NCBI GenBank assembly: GCA_031425695.1
Contig: JANPJV010000276.1
Location: forward strand, 1-5,809
Direction: 5' to 3'
DNA length: 5,809 bases
Source: JANPJV01 sp031425695
GTDB taxonomy: Bacteria > Pseudomonadota > Gammaproteobacteria > Xanthomonadales > SZUA-5
Below, one piece after another: positions 5,054-5,809 of the stretch (within the stretch, counting starts at the first letter, position 1; every line of letters begins with the position of its first letter). Below the pieces are notes generated by a model that saw only the letters and a program-made list of their open reading frames with translations, was not told the origin of the DNA and searched no databases. Position numbers and translations under genes: made by a program.

Positions 5054-5656
5054 ATGGTCGAAGCACCCGCGTACCTCGTGGCTCTTGCGCGCCTGCGCGA
5101 CCGTCGACGTTTCGCCGACTATGTCGCCCAGATGCCATCTTTGTATGCGCGCTTCGGTGGACAGTACCTCGCGGTGTCCACCGCTGCGGAGGTCGAGCAG
5201 TTCGGGCACGGCCAACCCGGGCAGAGCGTCGTGATCTCGCGCTGGCCCTCGCTGGCGCGGCTAAAGGAATTCTGGAGCTCGAGCGAGTATCGCCGGGTCG
5301 CCACGCTTCGTGAGGACACGGGTGATGTGGTCGTCCTCGGGCTCGAGGCGCGGCACGCGCTGCCGGTACCGGTGGGGGCGCGTCCCGCGCTTGCCCTCAT
5401 CGTGGGCCTCAGTCCGTCGCCGGCGCTGTTCGAGTCCGGCGGCGCCAGCGCGCTCGCCTATGCGCGCGAGCGCGATCTCACGGTGCTCGAAGGCTCCTGG
5501 GGCGGCGACGACGTTGCACTCTACGGTTTCCCGGAACTCGGCCTCGGCCGCCAACTCCTGTCACAGCTGAGCTCCGGCCAGCGCGGCCGTTCCCTGCTGA
5601 TGCCGGGTATTACCCCGACAGTCGTGATGCCGTGCGCGGAGATGGTGATGGGGTGA
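5054..5656 (+). CDS. DUF1330 family protein with a probable degenerate second copy of the domain
   Basis: This is a 200-aa protein with no signal peptide or membrane helix, so probably cytoplasmic. Residues 3-98 match the DUF1330 pattern (a dimeric alpha+beta barrel fold): PAYLVALARL (5-14), an ADYVAQMPSLYARFGGQYL helix-to-strand stretch (21-39), VVISRWPSLARLKEFWSSSEY (59-79), and VVVLGLEA at the end of the domain. DUF1330 proteins are usually about 95-100 aa and have no settled function. Residues 109-200 appear to repeat the layout: ALALIVGL as strand 1, FESGGASALAYARERDLTVLEGS, DVALYGFPELGLGRQLLSQLSSG, then a final hydrophobic strand. The match in the second half is weak and is my own reading by eye. 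If right, the protein would be a single-chain pseudo-dimer. The start at 5054 is chosen for its ribosome site and because the domain begins at once. It stands alone, divergent from hppA. Substrate and role are unknown. Confidence 0.8.
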   Translation: MVEAPAYLVALARLRDRRRFADYVAQMPSLYARFGGQYLAVSTAAEVEQFGHGQPGQSVVISRWPSLARLKEFWSSSEYRRVATLREDTGDVVVLGLEARHALPVPVGARPALALIVGLSPSPALFESGGASALAYARERDLTVLEGSWGGDDVALYGFPELGLGRQLLSQLSSGQRGRSLLMPGITPTVVMPCAEMVMG

Positions 5657-5660
5657 TGGC

Positions 5661-5682
5661 GGGCGACGGCGACGGTTCGCCC
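5661..5682 (+). terminator. Hairpin just after the DUF1330 gene
   Basis: GGGCGA (5661-5666) pairs with TCGCCC (5677-5682) around a 10-base loop, starting four bases after the stop codon. Only TTGG follows, so it is a poor intrinsic terminator. Its position suggests a role at the 3' end of this transcript, perhaps together with the larger inverted repeat further on. Confidence 0.3.
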
Positions 5683-5691
5683 TTGGCGTAG

Positions 5692-5751
5692 GTCATGTTG
5701 CGCCCGCGACCTGCACGGTTCCGGTGGATTGGCGATCGGGCGCAACGTGAC
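5692..5751. repeat. 15-bp inverted repeat with a 30-base loop
   Basis: GTCATGTTGCGCCCG (5692-5706) pairs with CGGGCGCAACGTGAC (5737-5751) at 14 of 15 positions; the inner 10 bp are perfect and the remaining position is a T-G pair. The loop is 30 bases. No T-run follows on either strand. It lies 35 bases after the DUF1330 stop codon. It may be an extragenic palindrome, a 3'-end structure, or a site between two genes if the next gene on the right is convergent. Confidence 0.6.
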
Positions 5752-5809
5752 AATGTCAGCGCGACCAGTCACCTAGCGCCCGATAGCCGCAACGCGGTGT
5801 CCAAAAGCC

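Larger units (their letters stand above)
5657..5809. other. Non-coding right end with several inverted repeats
   Basis: No gene is supported here. The two inverted repeats are listed separately. A further 11-base dyad, TGACA-A-TGTCA (5748-5758), overlaps the right arm of the larger one, and GCGCCCGAT recurs near 5776-5784. A minus-strand frame is open from the window edge to a stop at 5773-5775, giving only 11 codons. A plus-strand GTG at 5798 is the start of an open frame cut by the edge. Either could be the tip of a neighbouring gene, but there is too little to tell. Confidence 0.4.

Noticed and set aside
5697..5746. Integron attC site, because of GTTGCGC and GCGCAAC
   Set aside because: An attC site has the order AAC then GTT at its ends with RYYYAAC/GTTRRRY cores; here the order is reversed and the cores do not match.

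Overview
The window is GC-rich, gene-dense chromosomal DNA of a Gram-negative bacterium, most likely a proteobacterium. A gammaproteobacterium close to the Xanthomonadales would fit, but that placement is inference. The support is an AmgK-type cell-wall sugar kinase (known from Gram-negative peptidoglycan recycling), the long form (about 294 aa) of SAICAR synthase, a K+-independent H+-pumping pyrophosphatase, and gaps rich in palindromes and interspersed repeats. I see no phage, transposase, integrase, toxin-antitoxin, CRISPR or RNA gene.

Layout: three genes lie on the minus strand and would be read in the order hppA (4499-2445), purC (2180-1296), amgK-like (1095-94). They do not look like one tight operon. 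hppA has its own promoter (4571-4599), a leader with a terminator-like hairpin (4521-4551) and a strong intrinsic terminator at its 3' end (2398-2421). purC follows after a 264-bp gap that holds an inverted-repeat element of about 130 bp (2248-2377). A 200-bp gap with a 17-bp inverted repeat separates purC from the amgK-like gene. On the plus strand, divergent from hppA across a 554-bp gap, lies a 200-aa protein with a DUF1330 domain and a probable degenerate second copy (5054-5656). The last 153 bp hold inverted repeats and no gene I can support.

The genes are mainly housekeeping. PurC carries out a late step of purine synthesis. HppA uses pyrophosphate, a by-product of nucleotide and polymer synthesis, to pump protons. 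The AmgK-like kinase probably phosphorylates recovered cell-wall amino sugars at the anomeric position. No shared pathway joins all four, and the order looks like ordinary chromosomal neighbourhood.

I did not find a convincing undescribed system. What deserves a second look is mostly non-coding: the ACGCAAA-repeat element upstream of purC, the hppA leader hairpin, and the long inverted repeats at 1164-1220 and 5692-5751. Among the proteins, the tandem DUF1330 architecture stands out.
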